The notes under the pieces were generated by a model that was not told the DNA's origin, did no database searches, and was given only the letters and a program-made list of their open reading frames with translations. From assembly GCA_017379255.1 (NCBI GenBank), contig JAFNWZ010000146.1, positions 1-6,420 on the forward strand: a stretch of 6,420 bases of DNA, given 5' to 3'. Positions 6,298-6,420 of this stretch are shown here, one piece after another. Source of the DNA: Akkermansia sp. GTDB lineage: Bacteria; Verrucomicrobiota; Verrucomicrobiia; Verrucomicrobiales; Akkermansiaceae. The position numbers were made by a program, and so were the translations under genes. Position 1 is the stretch's first letter, and every line of letters begins with the position of its first letter.

Positions 6298-6326
6298 TTG
6301 CCAATGTGCGCGCGAATGGATAGAAT
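6298..6326 (+). promoter_or_regulatory. Promoter-like sequence for the secreted-protein gene
   Basis: TTGCCA (6298-6303), exactly 17 bp, then TAGAAT (6321-6326). The -10 has one mismatch and the -35 two. It starts 9 bp after the hemL stop. The start point would be near 6333, at or beside the ATG at 6334, so the message would be leaderless or nearly so. If real, the next gene is not simply a tail of the hemL operon. Confidence 0.5.
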
Positions 6327-6333
6327 GATGCTC

Positions 6334-6420
6334 ATGAGAACGATGATTCACCGCTGGTTGTTTATGCTGGCAGCAGCCGTGGCGGCAGCTGCACCTGCTG
6401 CGTATGCGCAGCGCACGGAG
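6334..6420 (+). CDS. Secreted or outer-envelope protein of unknown function, N-terminus only
   Basis: Only the first 29 codons are inside the window. The translation MRTMIHRWLFMLAAAVAAAA has a short basic start, a hydrophobic core of about 16 residues and a PAAYAQ end, giving a clear Sec signal peptide with likely cleavage after Ala-Tyr-Ala. Four in-frame ATGs occur close together (6325, 6328, 6334, 6343). I chose 6334 because the promoter-like sequence at 6298-6326 would place transcription start there, making 6325 and 6328 too early. 6343 also keeps a full signal peptide. The mature part (QRTE...) is too short to identify. The frame stays open to the edge and follows hemL after a 35-44 bp gap without a terminator. 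Confidence 0.7.
   Translation, partial: MRTMIHRWLFMLAAAVAAAAPAAYAQRTE

Noticed and set aside
4946..6304. 452-codon open frame on the minus strand opposite hemL
   Set aside because: Arg/His-rich shadow without any family motif; hemL is complete and has its catalytic lysine on the plus strand.

Overview
The window looks like a piece of a Gram-negative bacterial chromosome with fairly high GC, made almost entirely of conserved housekeeping genes. An LpxC-FabZ fusion protein (lipid A synthesis joined to fatty-acid dehydration), a YidC with a large periplasmic domain, and near-absence of Shine-Dalgarno sequences together suggest the Verrucomicrobiota (PVC group), perhaps an Akkermansia-like organism. 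Bacteroidota also carry the fusion, but the GC content and codon use fit them less well. This placement is inference from gene content, not from a search.

Left half, minus strand (1-3508). Reading in the direction of transcription, lpxC-fabZ comes first with its own promoter-like sequence. A 125-bp gap with a strong sigma70-type promoter follows, and then the classic block rpmH (ribosomal protein L34), rnpA (RNase P protein), yidD and yidC, whose 3' end lies beyond base 1. The block links ribosome and RNA maturation to membrane-protein insertion. The usual neighbour dnaA is absent upstream of rpmH, where lpxC-fabZ sits instead. The rpmH-rnpA spacer is rich in inverted repeats that cannot all form at once.

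Right half, plus strand (3700-6420). A divergent pair starts from about 3510-3700. An ArsB/NhaD/SLC13-type ion transporter is followed after only 10 bp by hemL (glutamate-1-semialdehyde aminomutase, tetrapyrrole synthesis), probably as one transcript. Downstream of hemL a good promoter-like sequence leads into the start of a secreted protein, of which only the signal peptide and a few residues are visible.

I see no new defence system, mobile element, CRISPR array, tRNA or rRNA. The observations most worth a second look are non-coding: the structured rpmH-rnpA spacer, the rpmH promoter with a hairpin at the predicted 5' end of the message, predicted nearly leaderless starts, and a shared TT directly before the ATG of five genes that lack a Shine-Dalgarno sequence. 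The C-terminal extension of L34 is also notable.
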